64,000 nucleotides of DNA from Ancylostoma caninum (taxonomy: Eukaryota > Nematoda > Chromadorea > Rhabditida > Ancylostomatidae), in assembly GCA_037903475.1 (NCBI GenBank), contig JBAJFG010000120.1, forward strand, positions 1,160,695 to 1,224,694, given 5' to 3'. Of this stretch, positions 1 through 10,268 are shown one piece after another. The notes under the pieces are model-generated. The model ran no database searches. It was given only the letters and a program-made list of their open reading frames with translations, and was not told the DNA's origin. Each line of letters opens with the position of its first letter. Position 1 is the stretch's first letter. Position numbers and translations under genes: made by a program.

Positions 1-2561
1 TGACAATTTTGCGTGAATTTCTCAATGCTTCAAAATCAGTTAGTGGAGGTGACGCTTTTCAACTCCACATTTCGGAGAAAAGAAAAACAATTTGTCTTTT
101 TGATCCTGATCTCGCCGGTCTTTCTCCTGTTCCGAAAGCTTTGTCTCTTCTTTTCTCCATCATTCTGTTAGTTTCTTGCAGGTGTTGTGCACATGCTGCT
201 CTGTTAGAGATGATGGACGTTCATCTTTGAAGGCACCACTATCTGCGAGTTTTCCTAATCGTTTGCGTTTGAAATGGGAAGGCAGAGCTCTTCTATGAAA
301 GATTTCTTTGGAATCCATTCACAGAGAGTTGTGCTATGTATACAATACACTATGCTGTAGCTGCTATTAATTCAACTTCAGTTTTCTCTGTAGCACTGAA
401 CGTAGCTTTTTCTTGCTTATCCCTTCTCTGCTATTTATGTCATTTCACACGGCATTGGTTTGAAGCTGTATAAATATGTGCGGAAAGCCACCTTTTTCAT
501 CTCTGGCTGCTACGATGCATACGTACATCTTTTGCTTATTCTCTTCCTTATCACACTTTTCCTGTCTGACTGCCCACGGCTGTACCGTAATTGACACTTC
601 TCGTAATTGTTCTTCTGTTGATCCGTCGATGATCTTTAATTTTCGGTAAGCATAGCCCTGGCGTCAACGTTCTTTCTCTCTCATGTGGTTTACACTGAGA
701 CTTGAGCTCCGCCTTTTCGGAGGATCCTCGGCCACTGCATCGACATGTTTTGCTCGTCCATTTCTCATTTTTCTGCGCTGCTTGCTCGCAATTAATCGTC
801 GTTTTCATTTTAATGTCTTGATTTATGAGCTTTTATGTGTCTAGCAATCTTTGAATCAATTGCTAATGTCGGTATTTGTATTACAGCCGTTGCTACCACC
901 TGACGTAGGCTGTCTGCGTGTATGAAAATCTGTCGTGTGTTGTTAAGAACGCCGTTGAGCGACATTTGCCAGCTCACTATCTCATGTTTCTTGTGTATTC
1001 TACGTCGTTATGTGCTTCTTTCCATCTTTCTTTGCGCTCGCCACGCGTTTTTCATTTCTTTTCATTTCATCGGCCATCTGCAGAAATGCTGTCTTTCTTT
1101 CTTGCCGGAGAAGTGTGTGATGATGCGCAAATATGTTGTGGCAGTCGGCTCTAATGCACTCTCACTGATGGTTCTGTCCCAGCGTTCCGTGCTTGAGGCT
1201 TTGCTCGTTCGTGCAGCTTCACAATTCTTGTCACTGTTCTCTCTCCGTCGACAGTGTAGACAGTGGTAAAAAACGTCGGGAATGTACAACATCTCTTTGC
1301 ATCTGATACAATGATCGTTGTCTGAGTTGTTGCTCGCTGTGATCAGCGAAAATGTTATCCACTATCTTGCTCATCCGCCGCTATAACGACTGATTCATCT
1401 GAACTCATCTTCAACCAGATTCAGTCCAGTTTTTAAGGGCATTCCTTAGCTTTTATTTTTTTTAACGAACCGAAAGAGCTGTGATTACGGAGTTTTCTTT
1501 CCTTTTCTTCTTCTTCTTCTCTTCTCATGCATCTTCTTTCTATCGCTGGCTTAAAATAATAATTAAAACAGAATATTGTATTCGACACATTTTAGCTCCA
1601 AATATTTGGTGGTTAGTTCGGATGTTCTGGTTTCCGAAAGGGAGACAACAGTACAGCTCTGAAAAAAAAAAGGTTAAAAATAGAAAGTGCTGTTACTCTG
1701 AATATTTGAACTCTATTTGAACGGCTCACTAGATTAATGATGTGAGAAAGGTTCAAATTATTTGGTTTTCATCCTGTCCTATGCGTATTTGAAATGTTTG
1801 TAGTAGCCAGTTTGATTCCTTGTAGAGTCGCTCACAAGAGAACTTTCTTTGTATTGACATCTTCTCTTTCTTTGACGTTTTCATTCGACGCTGACATCTG
1901 CACTTTCTTTGAATCCTTCATAACACAGTCACGTTTTTCCTTGCCATTATGATGATATATTGATCACAAACTTTCAATGCAGCAGTGAATCCGCCGTTGA
2001 ACCACCCACCAGATGCTGCATTTTGTCATCTGCTTCATTACCCTTCTGTTTCTGACCGTAGATGCTTCGTCTGTTGTCTGTTTTCTTTTGTGATTAAGTG
2101 TTGCATGCTACTGTTACTCTTATTTGCATTAGGTTTCGCGGTTTGTGTGAGCAAATTCATCCGTTGTACTTGTCCAGGGCAAACATCTGTTATCCAGCCG
2201 ATTGATAACTAGGTCAGATGAACTGGGGAGTAGAACGCTGTGCTTATTGTTAGTAGATAATTCACTCTGTACGCTGGTGGTGCTTGATTCAACAGATTTC
2301 ATGTTCTCTTATCGCAGAGCCTGGACATGTTGTGGAGCTTATTTCTTCTATTTTTGTTCTAGATGGCTCTTATGAAATGAGATCCCTTGATCCAATTTTC
2401 TTGTTTTCTACATTTCCATTTTTGCTTTTATAGCTTATCTCCATTTCTTTCATGCAAAGCATTGTGTGCCAACTTTGTTCGGGAGAAAAATCGATATGAC
2501 TGAGAATTAATAACGATACGTGTGCTTCCCGTGATTGCGATGGAAAAAGAGCTTATAAATA
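1..2561. other. No gene recognised
   Basis: T-rich, low-complexity sequence with only short overlapping open frames. None has a convincing acceptor/donor pair or a recognisable motif. It could be a large intron or an intergenic spacer of a gene outside the window. Confidence 0.5.
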
Positions 2562-3799
2562 CAGGGCTGTTAAGTATGGATTGCTTTTTCCACATGCTAA
2601 ATAGAAAACAGCGAAATAGATGTCATCTGCCTTTCGTGTTAATACGATGGCTAGTGCTTTCTATAAATAGTGTGAGAATTTTGATTGACGTTCTTGGACT
2701 CCTTCAAAAGTTATAGAGAGATTTCGTTCTTGTATTGTCATCCCTGACGTCAGCGGTTTCACACCCTATGTTAGTGAATTTGCTGAACGCCATGATTTTT
2801 CCACACCAGAGTGGATACGTTATCCCACTCCAGAAACCAGCGAGATCTCTTCCGCATCTCACGTTGACGTGGCATCATCGAGAAGAATATCACCAACGAC
2901 TATTCGATCAGATTGAATCGCGTGGTTTCAGCTAGAACATCTGCACAGACACTGCTCAGAAGATCGCGAAACTTTGGCTGAAACTGTGCACTCACTGAAT
3001 GTTTTAAAGCAGCACACTGCCAGATTGGGTGAGGAGGAAACTTTTGAATTATGCAAAAAAAAAATTCAGAGAGAATCTTCGGGCCTCCTCCTCACCCTTG
3101 TTCTTACAGTTGAAATCTTTTTGCTGCTAAGACTGTGCGAATTCTGTGGGGTTCACGTCTGCTATTTTTGTATCGTAAAACAATGAAGAAGTGGATGCTG
3201 AGCGAAGGATCTCTGCTTCTTCAGTGTGCTATGGTTTGAGATGAATTGACTTCAATAAGGTCATTTTTGTGACTTTTCAGAGATAAAATTGGCGAAAATT
3301 AACGCCGCTTCTTATCAGGAATCCATATTACGTGTACTCCTTCCATGATCATGAGACACATGCAGTGATTTACCACGTAACAAGATCTTGCACCTCATAG
3401 GCTCACAAAATCCACTCTTGCTTCCTGTGACCTTGATTTGCTCGATTAGCGAGACTAAGATATATGGTCTCTCTATCCCCCAATCTCAACCCGTAGTGCT
3501 ACTTTGTTTGGAGCTTCTTTGAGATCAAGGTGTCTGCTACCAGCCACGGAAGCGTGAACCCTTCAGGGGGCATTCGAGGCAGAGCGAAGCAAGATCGACG
3601 TCAACCTCTCGCGGCCAACTGAGGTCTTGAGATGCAACTGAGGGTCTGCCCCAAGCCCGAAGCGGAGGAGTTCGAGCAGCACATCAGTTGATGATAGCTA
3701 ATGCTTGGCTGAAAAATAGTAAATATGCCATCCCGACATGCTACGTTTTTAGAGCAGGATGTTAGGAAATTGAGCGAACCATGCTTAACAGCCACCCTG
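2562..3799 (+). mobile_element. Decayed Tc1/mariner-like element (old copy)
   Basis: Seen: the left end CAGGGCTGTTAAGTATGGAT and the right end, which reads in reverse CAGGGTGGCTGTTAAGCATG, are degenerate inverted repeats matching those of the element at 33161-34460. The left end is preceded by TA. The interior aligns by eye along the whole younger copy. Examples are the stretch around 2870-2960 (helix-turn-helix to linker part of the transposase), 3310-3540 (catalytic part, ending CCCCAATCTCAACCC) and 3580-3730 (C-terminal part, ending CAGTTGATGATAGCT). The reading frame is destroyed by many indels and stops. Length is about 1.24 kb, normal for the superfamily. It is inactive and older than its relative in this window. 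Confidence 0.75.
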
Positions 3800-4444
3800 C
3801 AGAGCCTTTCCAGTGGAAGGAAACGCAAGTGTTCCAGTCAGGCTTCGATGAATGAATCTGTATTGATTATAAGTCTGAGATTCGCTGTGTCTTCCAATAT
3901 TATGCCGATGTTTCTTTTAGTAGAAAAATATCGGTAATGATATGAATTTGCTTGGGAATATGTGTTCGATTCTTTTGGAGACCTTAGATGTCTCTTTATT
4001 CGAACTAAGAAGTAGTTTACTTACTGCATAGTTTTATTTACTTGTCAAATATCGGTACAACAATGTATACGGAACAGAGGCAAGGTTAAATTAGTACAGA
4101 CCGATAGTTTCAATATAAAAATGAAAGGGCAAACGGGGGGAGGGAGAGGGAGCAGTCTTAGCGAGGAGGTGAGGATGTTGGTGGTGAAGAGCAGTGGCCG
4201 GCCAACACTGCAAGTCGCGTAAGAGATAAAGCGGCTCCGGGTGCCAACTTGGTAGGTCCGTCAACCCCACCAACGCTCACGTGTCTGCTGCTCAGGAGTA
4301 ATGGGGGGAATAACTGGGGGAAAAAACTTAGCTGCTCAAATCCACACGGTAGTATATCAAGAGAACATGTAGACAACACAAAAAGCAAAAAAGTGGCAGG
4401 AAATGAGGAAAGTTCTCTAGCACATTGGAAAGATAAGTGAAACA
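3800..4444. other. No gene recognised
   Basis: Spacer between the decayed transposon and the LINE 3' end. It includes a purine-rich stretch (about 4125-4200). The open frames here are short and share no recognised motif. Confidence 0.45.
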
Positions 4445-4465
4445 CTATCAATCAATGCAGAAAAA

Positions 4466-4471
4466 TTTATT
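4466..4471 (-). promoter_or_regulatory. Poly(A) signal of the LINE
   Basis: AATAAA on the minus strand, about 100 bases after the ORF2 stop, in an A/T-rich 3' UTR. It is the only such signal between the stop and the apparent element end. Confidence 0.5.
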
Positions 4472-4567
4472 GTGAAGAAAATGAAGGAGATCTGTTAAGG
4501 ATGGAAGGATTGAACAGCAATGACCTGAGATTTTGACTTTTCTTAAGAAAAAATACGAAATGTGACA

Positions 4568-7453
4568 TCAAAAGCGACCTCCCTGTTTGAGAAAGGCTAG
4601 GAGACGCTCATTGAACTTAGCTGGTGACGGTGAGAGTAAAAGTGATTGCGGTAGTGTATTCCACGTCTTAACTGCTCTTACCAAGAAGGAATCACGAAAT
4701 TGTCGTGAATGGAATCTTTCTGCGACAATTCGTAAGTGATGACCTCTAGTTCTGTCATTTGAACTGGAAACAGTGAGGAGCAGGTCTTTTTCCACATCAA
4801 CAATGTCCATAAGAATCTTGAAGAGGAGATTTTGGTCATAAACTACTCTTCTAAGCTGAAGCGTATTGCTACTCAAATGAGCTAGCCTTTCGATATAAGT
4901 GGCTCGGAAGATCCCATTTCTTGCAAATATTTGCTTCGTGAACCTCTTTTGAACTTTTTCAAGTTTTTCAATGTAGCACTGCTTTGTCGGTGACCAAACT
5001 GGGGTGCAGTATTCAAGAATCGGTCTCACATACGTTGTGAAAAGTTTAAAAAGAATGTTCATGTTGCGAGTTCTGAAAGCGCGTAATATGAAATTTGACA
5101 TAGCATAAGCCTTGGTTATGATTTTCTCTATATATTGTTCAAATGAGAGTTTATCACAATATGTTATTCCAAGATCGCGTACTGAGTGCGAAATAGTTAA
5201 CTGGTGTGTTCCTAGGAAAAACGAGCAGTCTCTCGGGTGGTTTCGACCGATGCACATGACGATAGACTTTTCGTATGATATATCCAGTCGCCATTTGTCG
5301 GACCAAGTGACCAATGCGGTTAGTGCGCGCTGGAGGGCCTCGACATCATTAACTGCGAAGAATTTGGAGTCATCCGCGTATACGGAACAGTGCACCCCTT
5401 CCGTGAGGTTCTGAGGCATATCATTTATATATAGCAAGAACATTAATGGTCCTAAGCAGGTACCTTGGGGGACTCCACTAGGTGTCAGGTAGCTATCCGA
5501 GAAGGCCCCATTTACTAGAACTTTTTGAGTGCGCCCGTTTAAAAATGCTTTCAAGAATTTGAAAAGACAACCATCAAGTCCGTAAGCCCGAAGCTTCAGT
5601 GAAAGGAGATTTAAAGGAATTGAATCGAAGGCTTTGGTATAGTCAATAAAGCACACACTAACAAAGCCATGCGAATCAATTATGCGTTGCCAGATGGGTA
5701 ACGTGGAGATGAAAGCTGTCAGTGTGGACTTTTTAGGCAAAAAACCATGTTGACATTTGGTGATCAGTTCATTACTCTGGAGATATGACAAAAGCTGCTT
5801 AAACAGTATTCTTTCTAGCACCTTGCTCGTAGCGGAGGTAAGACATATGGGTCGGTAATTTTTGACGTTCGTTCTATCACCTTTCTTGAAAACTGGTTTG
5901 ACAAAGCTAGACAACCATAGGGAGGGAACTTCACCGTGGAGTAAAAACCAGTTAAACATCAATGTGAGAATAGGAGTCAGCCCTAAGGATGCCTTCTTCA
6001 GAAAAATGTAAGGGATATTGTCAGGTGAGGTGGAGTTACGGAGAGGCAGGCGTTGAAGTGCTTTAAAAATGAGCTCGCTATTGAGATCTAGGAAGTCAAG
6101 CTTAGCTGTGGTAAATGGAGGGCAATCAATGCTGCTGTTTGAGTGATATTTGTACACTGATTTGAAGAAAGATGCAAAGACTTCAGCCTTTTCAAAATCG
6201 GATTCACAAGGGTCTCCATTCGAGTTTAAAATAGTGCCAACTTTATTTCCATATTTGATTCTTTTGTTAACGAAGCCGAAGAACGCCTTAGGGTTACGAA
6301 AGCGAGCGATTTCCTCCTCATTCTTCAAGCTCAAAAGCGCCAACTCTCGTTTGAGTTTCCTGGAAAATCGGAGGTATTTCTGAATTCCAATGAAACGACG
6401 AGCGCGATATAGTCTAGAAACTCTCGAGGCCAATCTGCGAATCTTAAGAGGATAAGGAGCATTTTTTTGGCTAGTGACCCGAACAGGAATGAACTTTCGG
6501 ATTTGTTCGTTGCAATGTTCCAGATATAACGCGTAGCATTCATCTGCGGTTTTGCAGTGGCTTATTAATAGGCGCCAGTTGACTCTGAGAAGGTTTTCAC
6601 AAATTGCTTCATAATTCCCATTGATGTAATCTAAGCAGTAAGAAAACGAGGCCGAATCATTGCTATCTATGCGAAAATAAAAAGAAATAGCTCCGTGGTC
6701 TGAAGTTGAAAAAGGCTCAAGAACCTGCAAGTTTTCTATCATATCCACATTGTTGGTAACAACAAGGTCAAGAATGTTAACGCCGTGTGTTGGGATATTG
6801 ACAAGTTGGGTGAGCGCACGCTCATTGCAGAAGTCGCAAAACTCCCGAGCTGAGCCATAAGTGGTACAGGTGTTTGGTCTCGACCAGTCAATTGAAGGGA
6901 AGTTAAGATCGCCCAAGATCAAATAATTTATGTTTTCATGGACTGTTTCCGAAATTGATGTCAAGGCTTCTTTAAAGGAAATAGCATCGCAAGCAGGACT
7001 GCGATATAGCAATACCATGAAAGTAGCTAACGGTGAGGTGTTTATGCACAAAATCAGGCATTGACAGTACGGAGAGAAGTTTTTTGACAAAATAAGGTGG
7101 TGGGACAAATTTTGCTTTACAAGAGCCAAAACACCTCCTCCAATGATATCACCTACTCTGTCACATCTGTAAATCACATAGTCAGATCTGGGACATAATG
7201 TGGAGTTATGGATAGAATCAGGCCTACACCACGTCTCGGTTACAAAAACTATAAGAGGGTCTTCGGAAAGAGTGTAGTGAAGATCAGAAATTTTGTTACG
7301 AATTGAGCGTGCATTGAAAAGCAGAACTTTTTTGAAGGAAATATCAGGTTTATTGTGCATGAAGAATTCTGGGTCTGGGCTATCTTGGCTAGTAATGTCA
7401 TACCTATTAGAAAAAGGTGGAGGCAATTTGATACAGGTGGACGTGGTTATCAC
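4568..7453 (-). CDS. LINE ORF2: endonuclease-reverse transcriptase
   Basis: About 961 codons. N-terminal endonuclease motifs are visible in order: LLFNARSIRNK, VTETW near residue 70, GGGVLAL, ILGDLNFPSIDW (catalytic Asp), LDLVVTN and SDHGAISF. The reverse transcriptase follows with RPICLTSATSKVLERIL, QHGFLPKKSTLTAFI, FIDYTKAFDSIP (first catalytic Asp), GVPQGTCLGPLMFLLYINDM and SVYADDSKFFA (catalytic YADD), then a thumb region to the TGA at 4570-4568. It would nick the target DNA and copy the element RNA. Odd point: the frame opens directly after the ORF1 stop with GTG ATA ACC. The first ATG comes only about 32 codons in, just before the first endonuclease motif. Expression therefore probably depends on readthrough or reinitiation. 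Confidence 0.9.
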   Translation of the reverse strand: MITTSTCIKLPPPFSNRYDITSQDSPDPEFFMHNKPDISFKKVLLFNARSIRNKISDLHYTLSEDPLIVFVTETWCRPDSIHNSTLCPRSDYVIYRCDRVGDIIGGGVLALVKQNLSHHLILSKNFSPYCQCLILCINTSPLATFMVLLYRSPACDAISFKEALTSISETVHENINYLILGDLNFPSIDWSRPNTCTTYGSAREFCDFCNERALTQLVNIPTHGVNILDLVVTNNVDMIENLQVLEPFSTSDHGAISFYFRIDSNDSASFSYCLDYINGNYEAICENLLRVNWRLLISHCKTADECYALYLEHCNEQIRKFIPVRVTSQKNAPYPLKIRRLASRVSRLYRARRFIGIQKYLRFSRKLKRELALLSLKNEEEIARFRNPKAFFGFVNKRIKYGNKVGTILNSNGDPCESDFEKAEVFASFFKSVYKYHSNSSIDCPPFTTAKLDFLDLNSELIFKALQRLPLRNSTSPDNIPYIFLKKASLGLTPILTLMFNWFLLHGEVPSLWLSSFVKPVFKKGDRTNVKNYRPICLTSATSKVLERILFKQLLSYLQSNELITKCQHGFLPKKSTLTAFISTLPIWQRIIDSHGFVSVCFIDYTKAFDSIPLNLLSLKLRAYGLDGCLFKFLKAFLNGRTQKVLVNGAFSDSYLTPSGVPQGTCLGPLMFLLYINDMPQNLTEGVHCSVYADDSKFFAVNDVEALQRALTALVTWSDKWRLDISYEKSIVMCIGRNHPRDCSFFLGTHQLTISHSVRDLGITYCDKLSFEQYIEKIITKAYAMSNFILRAFRTRNMNILFKLFTTYVRPILEYCTPVWSPTKQCYIEKLEKVQKRFTKQIFARNGIFRATYIERLAHLSSNTLQLRRVVYDQNLLFKILMDIVDVEKDLLLTVSSSNDRTRGHHLRIVAERFHSRQFRDSFLVRAVKTWNTLPQSLLLSPSPAKFNERLLAFLKQGGRF

Positions 7454-8341
7454 CTAGGCCTGAGTAGATGAAGAAGCTAAAGGAGAACGCTGCTCAAGTC
7501 TTCTGCGACTTCTTGTGAAAGGAGCTTGCGCTGCGCCCAAACTGTCCTTTACCCTAGATTGATTTATTTGGCCCGAAGATGCAGCTAAAGGACGCCTTGG
7601 TAGATCACGAGGCGCATTGAGTTTAACAATGTCGAAATCACGAACTATGTAGAGTAGCTTACCTTCCCTCGCATTCAGGTCGCCAGCTTCCTTACGCAGC
7701 ATCCTGTCCAGATTGAGCTCCTCAGCAGTGTAATCCCTGCGAGCGTAGGAATGGACACACTGCTGCGTAAGGCTCTGCCGACCACTGCGCATGTGGGCAA
7801 GGAGTGAATCCCGCAAGGCCTGGGTGGGTAGAGAGATTTTAATTATGCGGCCACGTTGCCCTGGCCCGCGGGGTTTGCCCACAGGATGGCGATGGGAGGT
7901 AATCTGACCCTTTTCGAACTCACGAATTAGTTCGTCGTCTCCTGAGGTGTAGATCACTTCACGCAAGATTTCTTGGTCAAAGCGTCTAGTTGACTGCTCG
8001 TCCGACTGTTCCTCAATTCCTACCCAGGTAATCCTTTTCAGCTTGTCGTCGATTCTTTGTTGATCAGCTTTCACCTTAACCATTGTAGAATATAACAGAC
8101 TCTTTTGATGGGATGTTGAACCGTGGAAGGAATCAATCTTGGCCTCAATGTCCACCAAACGCATGAGTATCGATTCTTGCGTACTTTGGATGGATTCTAT
8201 CTGCGAAAAAATACGATTAAATGTATCCGTAACACAAGTTTGCATGCTATGAGAATATATTTCAAATTTCTCGATCAACTTACTAGCCCACAGAGGCATA
8301 CCAGCCTCGGTTCCGGTTGAATTTTTTGCTTGCCTGGTCAT
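7454..8341 (-). CDS. LINE ORF1: coiled-coil / nucleic-acid-binding protein
   Basis: 295 aa. The N-terminal third (about residues 45-105) has a heptad-like coiled coil (FNRIFSQIESIQSTQESI and following). It is followed by a segment starting RITWVGIEEQSDEQST that resembles the RRM-like region of LINE ORF1 proteins, then a basic C-terminal half with RGRIIKISLPT and RSRRRLEQRSP. I see no zinc knuckles. The expected role is RNA binding and assembly of the retrotransposition particle. The protein ends SSSTQA-TAG at 7456-7454, and the next codon is ORF2 in the same frame. Domain naming beyond the coiled coil is inference. Confidence 0.8.
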   Translation of the reverse strand: MTRQAKNSTGTEAGMPLWASKLIEKFEIYSHSMQTCVTDTFNRIFSQIESIQSTQESILMRLVDIEAKIDSFHGSTSHQKSLLYSTMVKVKADQQRIDDKLKRITWVGIEEQSDEQSTRRFDQEILREVIYTSGDDELIREFEKGQITSHRHPVGKPRGPGQRGRIIKISLPTQALRDSLLAHMRSGRQSLTQQCVHSYARRDYTAEELNLDRMLRKEAGDLNAREGKLLYIVRDFDIVKLNAPRDLPRRPLAASSGQINQSRVKDSLGAAQAPFTRSRRRLEQRSPLASSSTQA

Positions 8342-8360
8342 ATTAGTTGAGAGAGGTCGA

Positions 8361-10268
8361 AAAGAATACAGAGCAGAATGAGTACTAAGAATAAGTACTT
8401 CAGAACTCTTTCATTACAATAAAATCGTATCATTTGCATTTCTTTCTTTTTTTCCCTCGGTTGCTCAAGTTTTGATATTGTTCCTACCATCACGCAGTTC
8501 CTGATTTGCTGGCACTTTCTGAGAGTTCAAGTTTCACTGGCTTTATACCTTGCAGTAGATCTACTAAGCCAAAAGAAAGGAATATGTAAATGAGTATGCA
8601 AGGTTCCGAGGTTTGCAGCCGCATATATGATGTGGTTCTTGCGACAGTTCGCTGTCGTTTGTAAGCATTTATGTAATGAGTTTTCACGTCACCAGATCGA
8701 ATGGAGCACTCATGCAAATTGTTTCTATATGGCACTTGTGTGGCTTACAATGTTAAAGCTAATTTTTAGAGCTTTTGAAATACTGGCTGTCCTAAAAATC
8801 CCATTGGTTCACTGTTACTCAGGAAGTCGTTTTGCATCTGATACCTCAGCTTGAGTTTCTTTTCTGGAGAGTGTGTTATAGTTCACATTACATTGCCTAC
8901 ATTGCCTTGGTTATATTGTTTTTAACCAACCTCCGCACCCTCGTAAAACTTTCCTAGGGAAGTTTTGAAACTGCACTTTTCGGAATTTCCCTGAATGTAG
9001 TTTCCTTCCTTTCCTTTGGCTGGTTAACATCGAATCGGATTGGGCAATAATACTTGCGCTATATACGTAATAGCATTTCTAACTGCGTCATTTTCATGCT
9101 TTTTCATGTAGATTATTCTTATCTTCTACATGAATTTTTATGCGCAAATGATACGCCGTTCTGTCAATATTTCTCCTCTGAAAGTGAGATGATGCGATGC
9201 AGCTGAGGAACTTCGAATATTCTGCACAGTCAATCCTTTCCGTTCGCGTCTCAGCATATATTGTGTTATATTTATCAAACATGACTGCCGAGCATCATTT
9301 TTGCTTACAGCCTGCACTTTTCTACCACCACACCCCTTACCCGTCAGCGAGTTCCTGTTCTTTTTCATGTCCGATTTCTCTTCAAGCAGCTTTTCCGATG
9401 AACAGATTGCGCACATACTTGCGCCATATCTTGTTAATGCGGCTAGAGAATTGGCCAAGAGGGCATGAGGAACAGCTTGCATTTTGAACGTTCTTTGTTA
9501 ATGATGAATTACCTGGGATATCAGCTGGCTGGCTTCCTGGCCAGGTGGTTGCCACCAGTTCCACAGATTGGTTGCGTTCCTCTAACGTTTGCTTAGCCGC
9601 GTTGGTCGGCAACTTAGATCATTTGTTCCGTTTTCTTCCAGTTCTTCGTTGTTCCAGTACTGTTTGTGCTCACCGTTCGTTCAGCGAACCTATCCTTGCC
9701 ATTGGTCTCCTTTTATTTGCTACGTTTGGTGAGATTCAGAGTTTTTTTGTGACACCAATGAGAAAAAACTTTGCAGAACGGGAACTTTTGTACTTCTCTT
9801 TTTTCGTTTTTCTTTGAATTTGATTTCTTCATAGGTGATGTTGTAATTTCTTCCTGCCATTCCTAAAGTTCCTCGAAATCGGTCATCTTTTCAGGGTTGT
9901 CCTTATTCTACTTTAATGTTTTCTATGTCTATTTAATAGAACTAGTCTTCGTCATGTTCGGAATGTCTCTCCCAATTTTTAAGTTTTCGGATACCTGATA
10001 ATTGTCTTTCGATCCGAAAGGTAATCTCATTTTGAAGCTAATAGAACAGTTTGAACTGTCAGCAATGTTTCTCATCTCTCATTTAAAAAAATATTTGTGT
10101 GAGTTTTGGTGGCTGTCTCTTTGTATTGATAGCTTTCGAATCTTTTTTCATGGTCATATTCTGTTCACCGCTGCTTTCTGGTGATCACTTTCACCTGCTC
10201 TTTTAAGCAATGTACCAATTTGTTCTCATTGATATTTTGCCTCCATTTGAAAATGCCCTTTCTAGACG
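8361..10268. other. Spacer upstream of the synthetase gene; no gene recognised
   Basis: A/T-rich with T-runs. Open frames on both strands overlap one another and have no motif. It presumably contains the promoter of the downstream gene, but I see no defined element. Confidence 0.45.

Larger units (their letters stand above)
4445..8360 (-). mobile_element. Full-length CR1/Jockey-type LINE retrotransposon
   Basis: A two-ORF non-LTR retrotransposon on the minus strand. ORF1 (8341-7454) is followed without a gap by ORF2 (7453-4568), which has an apurinic endonuclease domain and then a reverse transcriptase. A short 3' UTR follows ORF2, with an AATAAA-like signal at 4471-4466 and a tandem TTGATTGATAG-like tail. 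Both ORFs are free of frameshifts, so the copy looks young. The outer ends are estimates: I could not identify a target-site duplication. Family knowledge: this domain order and RT type match the CR1/Jockey superfamily; the exact clade is not settled. Confidence 0.85.

Noticed and set aside
2690..2878. Protein-like stretch reading PDVSGFTPYVSEFAERHD, taken at first for an exon
   Set aside because: The surrounding DNA aligns with the younger Tc1/mariner copy at 33 kb. It is a chance frame in a decayed transposon.
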